In this document: piece by piece, positions 11,681-21,386 of the stretch
How positions within the stretch are numbered: position 1 is the first letter of the stretch
Layout: each line of letters starts with the position of its first letter
NCBI GenBank assembly: GCA_021799275.1
Contig: JAJZAT010000001.1
Span: 62,001 to 126,000, forward strand
From: Bacillota bacterium
GTDB lineage: Bacteria > Bacillota > Sulfobacillia > JAJZYS01 > JAJYTV01
Direction of reading: 5' to 3'
DNA length: 64,000 nt
Program-made: the position numbers and the translations under genes
The notes under the pieces: generated by a model
Database searches by the model: none
What the model saw: only the letters and a program-made list of their open reading frames with translations
What the model was told of the DNA's origin: nothing

Positions 11681-13393
11681 TCAGGCGCCGACGTCCTGGT
11701 TGGGCGCCGCCAGCGGCGCGGCCGCCACCGGTCTCTGCGACGGGACCGCCACGGCGCCGCCCGTACCGGCCTGCGCGGGCAGGAGGGCGTAGCCGAGCGC
11801 GTCCTGCAGACGTCGCACGGCGATCACCTCCACACCCATCTGGTGCAGGATTTCCTGGTCGTTCTCCTGCGGCACCAGAACCCGACGCGCCCCGGCTTCG
11901 GCCGCCGCGCGCACCTTCGCGGGCACGCCGCCCACGGGCCGAACCTCGCCGTGGATCGAGACCTCGCCCGTCATCGCGAGCAGGTTGTCCACCTTGCGCT
12001 GCGTGATCGCCGAGTAGACTGCGATCGCGATGGTGACACCGGCGGAAGGCCCGTCGACCGGCATGCCGCCGGGCAGGTTGATGTGCAGGTCGTAATCCCG
12101 GACATCTTCGTGCAGGGCGGAGCCGAGCAGCGTGAGAACGCTTTCCACCGAGGACCTCGCCATGGACTTGCGCCTCAGGGTGTGGCCCCGCGCGCCGATG
12201 TCCTCCTCTTCCACCATGCCGGTGATCGTCAGGTGGCCGCGGCCGCGGCCGACCCGCGAGGCCGTCGCCTCCACCTCGAGGATGGTGCCGACGTTCGGGC
12301 CCACCACAGCCAAGCCCGTCGCGACCCCGACCGCCGGCTCCTCCGGCATGCGCCGCTCGACGCGCGGCGTGTACTGCTGCGCCGCCACCACCCACTCAAC
12401 GTCGCTGCGCGCGATCTGCTGCCTTGACTCCGTCAGGGCCAGGCTCGCGGCGATCTGCACGATGTTGACGGCGTCGCGCCCGTTCTGCGCGTACTCCGCG
12501 ACGATGTCGAGCGAACCGTCCTCCATCGCGAGCTGCACGCGCTGCGCGGCGCCGTCCGCGATCTTCAGCACCTCCGCCTTGTGCAAGGGGCGGAAGAAGA
12601 TCTCGACGCAGCGCGAGCGCAGGGCCGGCGGCAAGTCCTCGGGTTGGCGCGTCGTGGCGCCCACCAGGCGGAAGTCCGCCGGCAGGCCATTCTCGAAGAT
12701 GTCCTGGATGTGGCGCGGGATGTTGGGGTCCTCGCTCGCGTAGTAGGCGCTCTCGAGGAAGACCTTGCGGTCTTCGAGGACCTTGAGAAGCTTGTTCATT
12801 TGCAGGGGATGGAGTTCCCCGATCTCGTCGATGAACAGCATGCCGCCGTGCGCCTTCGTCACCGCGCCGGGCTTGGGCTGCGGGATGCCCGCCATGCCCA
12901 TGGCGCCGGCCCCCTGGTAGATCGGGTCGTGGACACTGCCGATCAAGGGGTCCGCGATGCCTCGCTCGTCGAAGCGCGCGGTGGTGGCGTCGAGCTCGAT
13001 GAACTTCGCGTCCGGCTTGAACGGCGAGTGCTTGGCCCGCTTGGCCTCCTCGAGCACGAGGCGCGCCGCGGCGGTCTTGCCGACGCCCGGAGGCCCGTAG
13101 ATCAGGACGTGCTGCGGATTCGGCCCGCAAAGCGCCGCCCGGAGGGCCCGGATGCCCTCCTCCTGACCGATCACCTCGTCCATCTTGGTCGGGCGCGTGC
13201 GCTCCGAGAGAGGCTCCGACAGGGAGATCTCACGCAGCAGCCTGAGCTTCTCCACTTCCTTGCGCGATTCGCGATCGATCGCCACCCGGCTGCCCTGCTG
13301 ACTCCTGAGCAGGTTCCAGAAATAGAGACCGATCACCACTGCGAAGAAGAACTGCACGAAGGTGAAGATCCCCGCCGCGTAATCCACCGCCAT
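11681..13393 (-). CDS. lonB: LonB-type ATP-dependent protease (sporulation/forespore type)
   Basis: A membrane-tethered Lon-family protease of 570 residues. One transmembrane helix near residues 9-27 is followed by a short AAA+ module with Walker [13 protein letters not shown] near residue 100 and LFIDEIGELHP. The Lon peptidase domain has DGPSAGVTIAIAVYS (serine) and GGVPAKVRAAAEAG (lysine). It lacks the large LonA N-domain, as in Bacillus LonB, which acts in the forespore. A lonB-lon pair is the normal Bacillota arrangement, but here an EamA transporter lies between them. Confidence 0.92.
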   Translation of the reverse strand: MAVDYAAGIFTFVQFFFAVVIGLYFWNLLRSQQGSRVAIDRESRKEVEKLRLLREISLSEPLSERTRPTKMDEVIGQEEGIRALRAALCGPNPQHVLIYGPPGVGKTAAARLVLEEAKRAKHSPFKPDAKFIELDATTARFDERGIADPLIGSVHDPIYQGAGAMGMAGIPQPKPGAVTKAHGGMLFIDEIGELHPLQMNKLLKVLEDRKVFLESAYYASEDPNIPRHIQDIFENGLPADFRLVGATTRQPEDLPPALRSRCVEIFFRPLHKAEVLKIADGAAQRVQLAMEDGSLDIVAEYAQNGRDAVNIVQIAASLALTESRQQIARSDVEWVVAAQQYTPRVERRMPEEPAVGVATGLAVVGPNVGTILEVEATASRVGRGRGHLTITGMVEEEDIGARGHTLRRKSMARSSVESVLTLLGSALHEDVRDYDLHINLPGGMPVDGPSAGVTIAIAVYSAITQRKVDNLLAMTGEVSIHGEVRPVGGVPAKVRAAAEAGARRVLVPQENDQEILHQMGVEVIAVRRLQDALGYALLPAQAGTGGAVAVPSQRPVAAAPLAAPNQDVGA

Positions 13394-13469
13394 CCCCCCG
13401 TCCAGCGCTTAGTATGGCGACGGGGATGGCGGGATATGTCGTGTGCGGCGCGATTTCCTGCCGTTTTCT

Positions 13470-14171
13470 GGCGTCTCAGCCCTGTGCCTCGTCGAACGTG
13501 CGGCCGATGGCCGATGCGCGCTCCTTGGCGCTTCGCACGGCGAGAGGGACCGCCGGCCGCAGCCTGTGGCCCTCGAGTACCTGCAGGGCGGCCACCGTGG
13601 TTCCGCCGGGGGAGGTGATCGCAGTCTCAGCTCCTCGGGACGTCGGCCCGATTCCACCGCCATGCGCGCCGCGCCGAGCGCGGTCTGCAGCGTGAGGGAG
13701 CGTGCCACCGCCTCTGGCAGTCCCTCGGCGACACCCGCGGCGATCATGGCCGCGATCAGGAGGTAGATGTAGGCCGGCCCGCTCCCCGACAGCGCCGTCA
13801 CGGCGTCGAGTTGCGCCTCGTCCACCACTTCGACGGGGCCGAGGGCGGACAGGAGTTCCGTCGCCTGCTTGAGGTCGTCCGGGTCCCATCGCGCGCAATC
13901 GCCGTCGCGGAGGCACCGATCACGGACCCGGTATTCGGCATTGCGCGCACGACGCGCCGGTGGTCACCAAGCTCGCTGCGCAGGACATTACGACAGAGTC
14001 CCGCCACGACCGAGGCGGGTGGCGCTCCGCGAGATGCAGCCTCAACTGCGACGCGACCGCCTTTACTCCGTCCGCCAGTCGTGGGCCGCGCGCGGCGTCG
14101 CCATGGCCACCTCATCCGCGCCATTCGCGCGCAGGAACGTTCGACCTCGGCGACCCTCCGCGCAACGTCTC
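13470..14171 (-). pseudogene. proC: Decayed pyrroline-5-carboxylate reductase gene
   Basis: Successive pieces of ProC occur in different reverse-strand frames. LADGVKAVASQLRLHLAERH is near 14000-14080. ASVVAGL...RVVRAMPNTGSVIGAS is near 13900-14010. VVDEAQLDAVTALSGSGPAYIYL runs to PEELR, about 13630-13830. AITSPGGTTVAALQVLEGHR...GRTFDEAQG is about 13475-13625. At least three frameshifts are needed to join them. The N-terminal Rossmann GxGxxG segment is not recognisable before the neighbouring transglutaminase stop. The intact enzyme would make proline from pyrroline-5-carboxylate. Clustered sequencing errors are possible but less likely, because flanking genes are intact. Confidence 0.8.
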
Positions 14172-16079
14172 TTACGCCGCCCGCCCGCCATGGTGCAGCC
14201 ACAGGCGCGCGCAGCCGAGGAGGGACCGAAGGGCCGCCCGCCCGCTGACCGGGCAGTTTCCGCCAGGTTCATAGAGCCGCCACTCCACATAGCGGCAGAG
14301 GTCCGGCGCATCGCCTTTGAGCCATTGGCGGACGGTCTCCTGCCGGCGCCACGGCCTGCGAAGCACGTAGGCGGCCGCACGCAGGCCGAAGATCAGACGT
14401 CTCTTCGCGCCGATCGCCCGGAGGGCGGCCACGAGGGCCATCACCAGCGCGGCAGGCACGAGCCACCAGATGCTTGGGCCGCGACGCGTCCGGCCGCCTC
14501 CTACCGGTCCCAGCGCCTGCGCGGCGCGCGCAAGAGCGTTCAGGGCCTCAAGCCGTCCCTGCCGGCCGACCCGCACCTGCGGCAGCTGTCCCGTTGCGCT
14601 GGCGCTTGGCGGCGCCTTGGTGCGGCTCTGGAGCTGCGGCAGGCTGAACCCTGGTGTCGGATCGAGCGGCAGCCAACCCTGCCGTGGCACCCAGACCTCC
14701 GCCCAGCTGTGGGCGTCCGCGGCGGTGACGAGGCGGCCACCCGCTTCCAGGCTTCCCGGCAGGTAGCCTGCCACCCAGCGCGCCGCAATGCCGTCCAGGC
14801 GCGCGAGGACCACGAAGGCCGACGAGAAGCTGTTGCAGTCGCCGGCATGGTGCACGAAGAGGAAGTCCCAGACGTAGTCGTGGCCGCCGTCGGGCGGCAC
14901 CTGCAGCGAATAGCGCTCGTGGCTGTGCAGGTAGGCGATGATCGCCGCCGCCTCGGCCCCGACCGTCGGCCGCACGCCGCGGACGATGCGGCGGGCGAGC
15001 GGGCGCAGCGCGGCCGGAAGGTCCCGAGGCAGCCGGAGAGCGGCCTTCGGCGCTCCTTGCGTCCCGACCGCCACCCGCTTGGCATCCTTGAGCCCGAGGC
15101 GCGGCAGCGCGGCCACGATCTCGATGTCACGTCCCGGCGCGGCGTAGGCGCCGCTGCGGGCGTTGTAGCGCCAGGGCGCCGAGGGCGAGAGCACCTCCAC
15201 GACACGGCCGGCCACGGGGTCTGTCGGCAGGTTTCCCTTGATCTCGATGCGTTCGACGACAAGCCGCGTGCCCCGCTTCGGCCGCAGGCCCTCGCGCCCC
15301 GGCGCGACGACCCGCCACGCGCCCGTGTGGCGCCAGCCCTGACCGGTGTAGTCGTAGGCGGTGAATACCTGCCAGTAGAGCGGCTGCCTGGACTGTGCGA
15401 AGAAGGCCGCATGCGTCTCCGGTGTCAGGGTCACATCGAGGTGCGCGATGTCGAGCGGATAGCCCTGCCGCGCACCGGGTCCGCTGCCGGGCGCCGGCCT
15501 GTACGAGATCAGACTCTGCCCGAGGAGCAGAGCCACACCGACGCCCAAGACGGCGTAGAGTTGAAGCGAACGGCGCCCATGCGCCGGTTCCTGCGCCAGG
15601 TCGTGGTAGCGGACCAGCATGAAGCCAACGGGAAAGGCGATGGCGCTCAAGGCGACGTTCACCTCGAGACTGCCAACATAGCCCACGAGCGAGATGCCGA
15701 GGACGCACTGCAAGAGCCGCCAGGCGAGGCCGCCCCCAAGCTCGAACAGCCCGACCAGCGCCGGCAGGAGCAGCGCAAAGAGCAGCGTCGCGTCGGCGGT
15801 CCCGAGTGCCCTCGGCGACGTTTGGCGCAGGCCCGCCTCGAGGTGATCCACCGCGGGCAGGATGGTTCCGTGGGGCCAGAGACCTGTCGCCAGCACGATG
15901 GCCGCGAGCCAGAGCACCAGGCGCAGGCTGCGGCGACGGAGCGCCGTGCCGTCGAAACCGAGCAGCGCGTAGACTGCCCCGTAAAACATCAGAAGACCAG
16001 ACCCGCCACCGATGCTCTCAAAGAACGCGATCGCCACCGGCAGCGACCAGAGGGCGCCGTACCCTCCCCGGCGGATCAC
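14172..16079 (-). CDS. Transglutaminase-like membrane protein (TgpA type)
   Basis: A 635-residue protein with about six to seven hydrophobic helices in the first ~200 residues. An extracytoplasmic transglutaminase-core domain follows, and another helix lies near residue 565. The catalytic triad is visible as Cys in GDCNSFSSAFVVLAR, His in DAHSWAEVWVP and Asp in LDPTPGF. The GTG start overlaps the DUF58 stop (GTGA). Together with the MoxR ATPase and DUF58 gene it forms the widespread MoxR-DUF58-transglutaminase operon. The operon's role is thought to involve assembly of envelope proteins or metal centres. The substrate is unknown. Confidence 0.88.
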   Translation of the reverse strand: MIRRGGYGALWSLPVAIAFFESIGGGSGLLMFYGAVYALLGFDGTALRRRSLRLVLWLAAIVLATGLWPHGTILPAVDHLEAGLRQTSPRALGTADATLLFALLLPALVGLFELGGGLAWRLLQCVLGISLVGYVGSLEVNVALSAIAFPVGFMLVRYHDLAQEPAHGRRSLQLYAVLGVGVALLLGQSLISYRPAPGSGPGARQGYPLDIAHLDVTLTPETHAAFFAQSRQPLYWQVFTAYDYTGQGWRHTGAWRVVAPGREGLRPKRGTRLVVERIEIKGNLPTDPVAGRVVEVLSPSAPWRYNARSGAYAAPGRDIEIVAALPRLGLKDAKRVAVGTQGAPKAALRLPRDLPAALRPLARRIVRGVRPTVGAEAAAIIAYLHSHERYSLQVPPDGGHDYVWDFLFVHHAGDCNSFSSAFVVLARLDGIAARWVAGYLPGSLEAGGRLVTAADAHSWAEVWVPRQGWLPLDPTPGFSLPQLQSRTKAPPSASATGQLPQVRVGRQGRLEALNALARAAQALGPVGGGRTRRGPSIWWLVPAALVMALVAALRAIGAKRRLIFGLRAAAYVLRRPWRRQETVRQWLKGDAPDLCRYVEWRLYEPGGNCPVSGRAALRSLLGCARLWLHHGGRAA

Positions 16080-17125
16080 GGCCGCACCCTGCGCCCGAGC
16101 CGCAAAAGCTGGGCGAAGTTCCTGACGGCCAAGTCCCCCTGATTCTGCCCTTCGCCGACCGCTACGGCGAAGGCGCCAGGGCTCCCCGCCTTGAGCCTGC
16201 GCACGGCCTCGGAGGGACCGATGAAAAGGGTGTGGCGACCGGCCGGCGGCTCGAGCGGCCCATCGCTCGCCTCCACCGCCGTCAGCGCTTCAAGAAGCCG
16301 CGCCCGGGTGCCCTGCGCCTCGCGGACGCTCCAGCGACCGGCATAGAAGGCCACCCTGCCGCCCTGGCCGGCCAGCGTCAAAGCGAACGAGGCCGCGACG
16401 CTCACCGCGAGTTCGAAGATCTCAGGATCCGGATAATCCCGGCGCTCGGTGTCCAGCAAGATCTCGCGCACCTGCCGGCCGCTGCGGAGCGTCTGCCGCA
16501 CCTGCAGCTGCCCCGTGCGCACCGTCTGCGGCCAGTGCAGCTGCGACAGGCGGTCCCCGGACTCGTAGCGCCGCACGCCCGCGAACTCGTGCTCGTCCTG
16601 GGCCCGGCGCAGGCCGCGCAGGCTCTCGTCGCCCTGACGCGCCAGGATCTGCGGGGCGAAGGCCACCATCCGCGGCCGCACGGCCACCTCGATCTCCGCC
16701 CGCCTCGGCAAGGTCCGCGTCAAAAGCCCGAGCGGGTCGCGATAGGTCAGGGAAACCTCGTAGACGTGCATGCCGCGACAAACGTCCGCCTCAGCCCAGC
16801 CCAGGCGCAAGCGCCCGACGCCGAACCAGCCCTCGTGCACCCTCTGCGCAGGGCCGTCCCGGATCGTGACGCGCCAGAAGCCGGGCCAGAGGCTCCGCCA
16901 CACGGCCTCCATCTCGACGAAGTCGCCGGCTTCGGGCGCCTGCGTCAGCACCCGCACCTCCGGTCTCGCGCCTGCCGCGAGCAGCCAGCCGAGGGCTGCC
17001 GTGAGGAAGAAGACGAGCGCGAGCCGGCCGACATACGGCCAGATCGGTCCAGGCGCCAGAGCGATGCCGCCGAGTGCCACGAGCGGCAGGAGCCATGGCC
17101 AGGCGCGGCGCAGGCCCCGGCTCAA
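16076..17125 (-). CDS. DUF58 family protein
   Basis: About 349 residues, with two hydrophobic helices near the N-terminus and a von-Willebrand-like C-terminal region. The DUF58 signature EFAGVRRYESGDRLSQLHW is clear. I placed the start at TTG 17125 because it overlaps the MoxR stop (TTGA) and the helices begin directly after. The longer open frame to 17326 reads antisense-like Arg-rich sequence inside moxR. DUF58 proteins accompany MoxR ATPases as presumed partners with a MIDAS-like fold. Confidence 0.88.
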   Translation of the reverse strand: MSRGLRRAWPWLLPLVALGGIALAPGPIWPYVGRLALVFFLTAALGWLLAAGARPEVRVLTQAPEAGDFVEMEAVWRSLWPGFWRVTIRDGPAQRVHEGWFGVGRLRLGWAEADVCRGMHVYEVSLTYRDPLGLLTRTLPRRAEIEVAVRPRMVAFAPQILARQGDESLRGLRRAQDEHEFAGVRRYESGDRLSQLHWPQTVRTGQLQVRQTLRSGRQVREILLDTERRDYPDPEIFELAVSVAASFALTLAGQGGRVAFYAGRWSVREAQGTRARLLEALTAVEASDGPLEPPAGRHTLFIGPSEAVRRLKAGSPGAFAVAVGEGQNQGDLAVRNFAQLLRLGRRVRP

Positions 17126-18066
17126 CGCCCAGGCGCGGAACCCGGCAGGGGTGTCCGCGCGAGCACCTCCTGCACCAGGGACATTCCCGTCACGCCGCGC
17201 ATCGCGGCATCGGCGCGCACGACGATGCGGTGCGCCAGGACGTCGGCGCCGAGCTCGCGCAGATGGTCGGGTGCGACGTAGGTCTCGTCGCGCAGAAAGG
17301 CGAGGGCGCGCGCCGCCCGCACCCACGCGATGGCGCCACGCGGCGAGACGCCGAGCGAGAGGGACGGGTGCGCGCGCGTCGCCTGCACAACCTGCAAGGC
17401 GTACTGCGCTACCGGTTCGCCGACAGGCAGGGCCTGCGCGGCGGCAGTCGCCTCCCGGAGCTCTTCGAGCGAGATCCGCGGCTGCAGCTCCGGCGCCTTC
17501 TGCCGGAAGCCTTCGGCGCGCAGCACCGCAAGCTCGGCCCCCGTGTCCGGATAGCCGAGGTGCAGGCGGAGCAGGAAGCGGTCCAGCTGCGCCTCCGGCA
17601 GCGGGAACGTACCTTCGAACTCGATCGGGTTCTCGGTGGCGAGCACCATGAACGGCCAGGGCAACGCGTGGCGTACGCCGTCCACCGTCACCTGTCGCTC
17701 TTCCATCGCCTCAAGAAAGCTCGCCTGCGTCTTGGGCGACGTGCGGTTCAGCTCGTCGACCAGCACCAGGTTCGCCAGCACGGGACCGGGTCGGAACGTA
17801 AACGTCTGAGCCTGTGGCTCGTAGTAGGTGTAGCCGGTCACGTCCGACGGCAGGAGGTCGGGCGTGCACTGGATGCGCTGGAACGTGACGCCGAGTGCCT
17901 GTGCCAGGCGCGTGACGAGCGAGGACTTGCCGACCCCCGGCACGTCCTCGATCAGGACGTGCCCCTCGGCGAGCACCGCGACCAGCAGGCGCTCCGCGAT
18001 GCGCTCGCGGCCCCAGGCGACCTCCGACAGGCTGGCCTTGAGCGAAGAGAGGGTTCCCTGAAGCAT
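17122..18066 (-). CDS. MoxR-family AAA+ ATPase
   Basis: A 314-residue chaperone-like ATPase. Walker A is DVPGVGKSSLV, Walker B is LVLVDELNRTSPKTQ, and sensor 1 is VLATENPIEFEGTFPLPEAQLDRF, quoted here as a continuous region near residues 143-166. It is the first gene of the MoxR-DUF58-transglutaminase operon and ends in a TTGA overlap. MoxR proteins use ATP to activate or assemble partner proteins, here presumably the two downstream membrane products. Confidence 0.93.
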   Translation of the reverse strand: MLQGTLSSLKASLSEVAWGRERIAERLLVAVLAEGHVLIEDVPGVGKSSLVTRLAQALGVTFQRIQCTPDLLPSDVTGYTYYEPQAQTFTFRPGPVLANLVLVDELNRTSPKTQASFLEAMEERQVTVDGVRHALPWPFMVLATENPIEFEGTFPLPEAQLDRFLLRLHLGYPDTGAELAVLRAEGFRQKAPELQPRISLEELREATAAAQALPVGEPVAQYALQVVQATRAHPSLSLGVSPRGAIAWVRAARALAFLRDETYVAPDHLRELGADVLAHRIVVRADAAMRGVTGMSLVQEVLARTPLPGSAPGR

Positions 18067-18076
18067 AGGCGCACCA

Positions 18077-18108
18077 CTCCCCCGCCGCTTGATTTACCGG
18101 CGGGGGAG
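18077..18108. terminator. Strong hairpin between acyl-CoA dehydrogenase-like gene and moxR
   Basis: A perfect 11-base-pair stem CTCCCCCGCCG/CGGCGGGGGAG with a 10-base loop. No T-run follows on either strand. It may terminate the upstream reverse-strand gene or shape the 5' end of the moxR message. Confidence 0.5.
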
Positions 18109-18131
18109 CGCGTTCCTGCTTAGGCTTCCCT

Positions 18132-19316
18132 CTAGGCGCCCCGGGCGATGGCCTCCGCCACCTCGAGAAGCTGCACGTCGCCGCCGCCGTACGCGATGCG
18201 GCTGCCGAGCGCGTCGCGCAGCCACATCTCGACGGGGAAATCCTGCGTGAAGCCGTAGCCACCGAAGGCCTGCACCGCGTTGCGCAGTCCTTGCGTGGCG
18301 ACGTCGCCGCTCTGGAAGTTGGCCTGGGCCGCCGAGAGCGCGGCGTCGCGGCCGGCGTCGAGATCGCCCGCGGCCTTCAGCACGAGAAGCCGCGCGCCGT
18401 CGATGCCGGTCCGCATGCGGGCCAGCATGCCCGCCACCTGCTGATGTTCGATGATGGGACGCCCCATGGTGCGGCGCTCGCGCGCGTAGGCGACCGCCGC
18501 CTCGTAGGCGGCCCTGGCCGTCCCCACCTCCGCCGCCGCCGTGAGCACCCGACCGAGCTGGAGCACCTCGCGCGCGATCTGGAAGCCCTGGCCCTCGTCG
18601 CCGAGCCGCATGGCCTCCGGCACCTCGCAGCCCTGGAAGTCCAGGGTGCCGATCTGCAGGCTCCTGAGGCCGGGCGTCTCGCTGCGGCCGAGGAACTGCA
18701 CACCGGGCAGGCCCTGCTGGACGAGGAACAGGCTGGCGCCATGCAGACCCGCGTCGGGGTCGGTCTGCGCCAGCACCAGGAGAAGGCCATCCGTGCCGGC
18801 GTTGACGATGAAGCGCTTGCGGCCGTCCAGCCGGTAGCCGTTCGCTGTCCGCCGCGCCTCCGTGCGCACGCGCTGCTGTTCGCCCCGCGAAGCCATCTCG
18901 AGCTCGGCGCCGGCCTCTGGCTCCGTGACCGCCAAGGAAGCGAGCAGGAGTCCGCCTTCGCCCGCGAGAGCCGGCAGGTACCGGCGCTTCTGCTCCTCGC
19001 TGCCGTGGCGGGCGATGGCCGCCGCCAGCAGTCCCTGGCTCGCGATGGCCATGGCGAGCCCGAGGTTGCCCCAGCCAAGCTCCTCCATCATCGCCACCTG
19101 CGCCTGCGCGGTGACGCCGGGGCCACCGTACGCCTCCTCGACGCCTGGCGCGCAGAGGCCAAGCTCACCGGCCTCCTTGAGCACGTCCCACGGCACCTCG
19201 CCGCTGCGGTCGGCATCCTGGCCCCGCTGGCGCAGGCGCGCCTGCGCGAAGTCCCGCGCGACGCCCTGCAGCGAGGTCACATCTTCGGGAAGTCCGAGAG
19301 AAAAGTCGAGCGCCAA
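18132..19316 (-). CDS. Acyl-CoA dehydrogenase-like flavoprotein lacking usual catalytic Glu
   Basis: About 394 residues with the full acyl-CoA dehydrogenase fold: [15 protein letters not shown] near the N-terminus, [16 protein letters not shown] in the middle and [18 protein letters not shown] near the C-terminus. The family's usual YEGT catalytic Glu position reads YGGG. The alternative Glu site of isovaleryl/long-chain enzymes (LERLxxA) reads LGRVLTA. It may therefore not be a classical dehydrogenase. Start TTG 19316 follows GGAGGCGG by 8 bases; an ATG at 19331 is the alternative. No electron-transfer flavoprotein genes are nearby. Confidence 0.82.
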   Translation of the reverse strand: MALDFSLGLPEDVTSLQGVARDFAQARLRQRGQDADRSGEVPWDVLKEAGELGLCAPGVEEAYGGPGVTAQAQVAMMEELGWGNLGLAMAIASQGLLAAAIARHGSEEQKRRYLPALAGEGGLLLASLAVTEPEAGAELEMASRGEQQRVRTEARRTANGYRLDGRKRFIVNAGTDGLLLVLAQTDPDAGLHGASLFLVQQGLPGVQFLGRSETPGLRSLQIGTLDFQGCEVPEAMRLGDEGQGFQIAREVLQLGRVLTAAAEVGTARAAYEAAVAYARERRTMGRPIIEHQQVAGMLARMRTGIDGARLLVLKAAGDLDAGRDAALSAAQANFQSGDVATQGLRNAVQAFGGYGFTQDFPVEMWLRDALGSRIAYGGGDVQLLEVAEAIARGA

Positions 19317-19424
19317 GCAAACCGCCTCCATCGCCCGTGCTATAAGTACCGCCGGAAGTTCCTACCGCGTCCTTCGCCACGGCTGGGGCCCATCCTGCCC
19401 AAAGGGCCACGGCTCCATCGCAAA

Positions 19425-19452
19425 GGCCCCATCCTCTCGCGAGGATGGGGCC
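19425..19452 (-). terminator. Intrinsic terminator of the tig-clpP-clpX operon
   Basis: An 11-base-pair stem GGCCCCATCCT/AGGATGGGGCC with a 6-base loop and TTT on the reverse strand. It lies just downstream of the clpX stop. Confidence 0.7.
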
Positions 19453-19465
19453 CCGACGTCCCCTG

Positions 19466-20740
<1,275 letters not shown>

Positions 20741-20747
20741 CCCCTTG

Positions 20748-21365
20748 CTAGCGGGACTGGTTCGGGCTTTGCAGATCGCGCGAGGCGATGACCTCGTCGA
20801 TCAGTCCGTACTCCTTCGCCTCTTGCGCCGACATGAAGTTGTCGCGGTCGGTGTCCTTGTAGATCCGGTCGACGTCCTTGCCGGTGTGCTTGGCAAGGAT
20901 GTGGCTCGTGATCTCCTTCACCTTGAGCAGTTCACGCGTGAAGATCTCGATGTCGGTGGCCTTGCCCGGAGGCGCGCCCCCGACCCCGGCCTGGTGGATC
21001 ATGACGCGGGAGTTCGGCAGGGAGAAGCGCTTGCCCGGTGCGCCGCCCGCAAGCAGGATGGCCGCCATGCTCGCGGCCTGACCCACGCAGATCGTAGACA
21101 CCTCGGGGCGGATGTACTGCATGGTATCGTATATGCCCAGCCCAGCGTCCACGACACCGCCCGGGGAGTTGATGTAGAGGTGCACGTCCTTCTCGGGGTC
21201 CTCGCTCTCGAGGTAGAGGAGCTGCGCGACGATCAGGTTCGCGACCTGGTCGTCGATCGGCGTCCCGAGGAAGATGATCCGCTCCTTGAGCAGCCGCGAG
21301 TAGATGTCGTACGCGCGCTCGCCGCGGTTTGTCTGTTCGACGACCATCGGCACCATGTAGCCCAT
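20748..21365 (-). CDS. clpP: ATP-dependent Clp protease proteolytic subunit ClpP
   Basis: A 205-residue serine protease subunit that forms the 14-mer chamber used by ClpX. The catalytic serine is in [16 protein letters not shown] near residue 100, the histidine in SRVMIHQ near 125, and the aspartate lies in the following [11 protein letters not shown] region. It sits 21 bases after tig and 7 bases before clpX on the same strand. Confidence 0.98.
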   Translation of the reverse strand: MGYMVPMVVEQTNRGERAYDIYSRLLKERIIFLGTPIDDQVANLIVAQLLYLESEDPEKDVHLYINSPGGVVDAGLGIYDTMQYIRPEVSTICVGQAASMAAILLAGGAPGKRFSLPNSRVMIHQAGVGGAPPGKATDIEIFTRELLKVKEITSHILAKHTGKDVDRIYKDTDRDNFMSAQEAKEYGLIDEVIASRDLQSPNQSR

Positions 21366-21386
21366 CGGATCCCTCTCCTTACGGTC

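Noticed and set aside
13869..16142. Forward reading frame of 757 codons opposite the transglutaminase gene
   Set aside because: It is an antisense frame kept open by high GC. It is Arg/Pro/Gln-rich with no domain signal, and the reverse strand encodes a recognisable protein.
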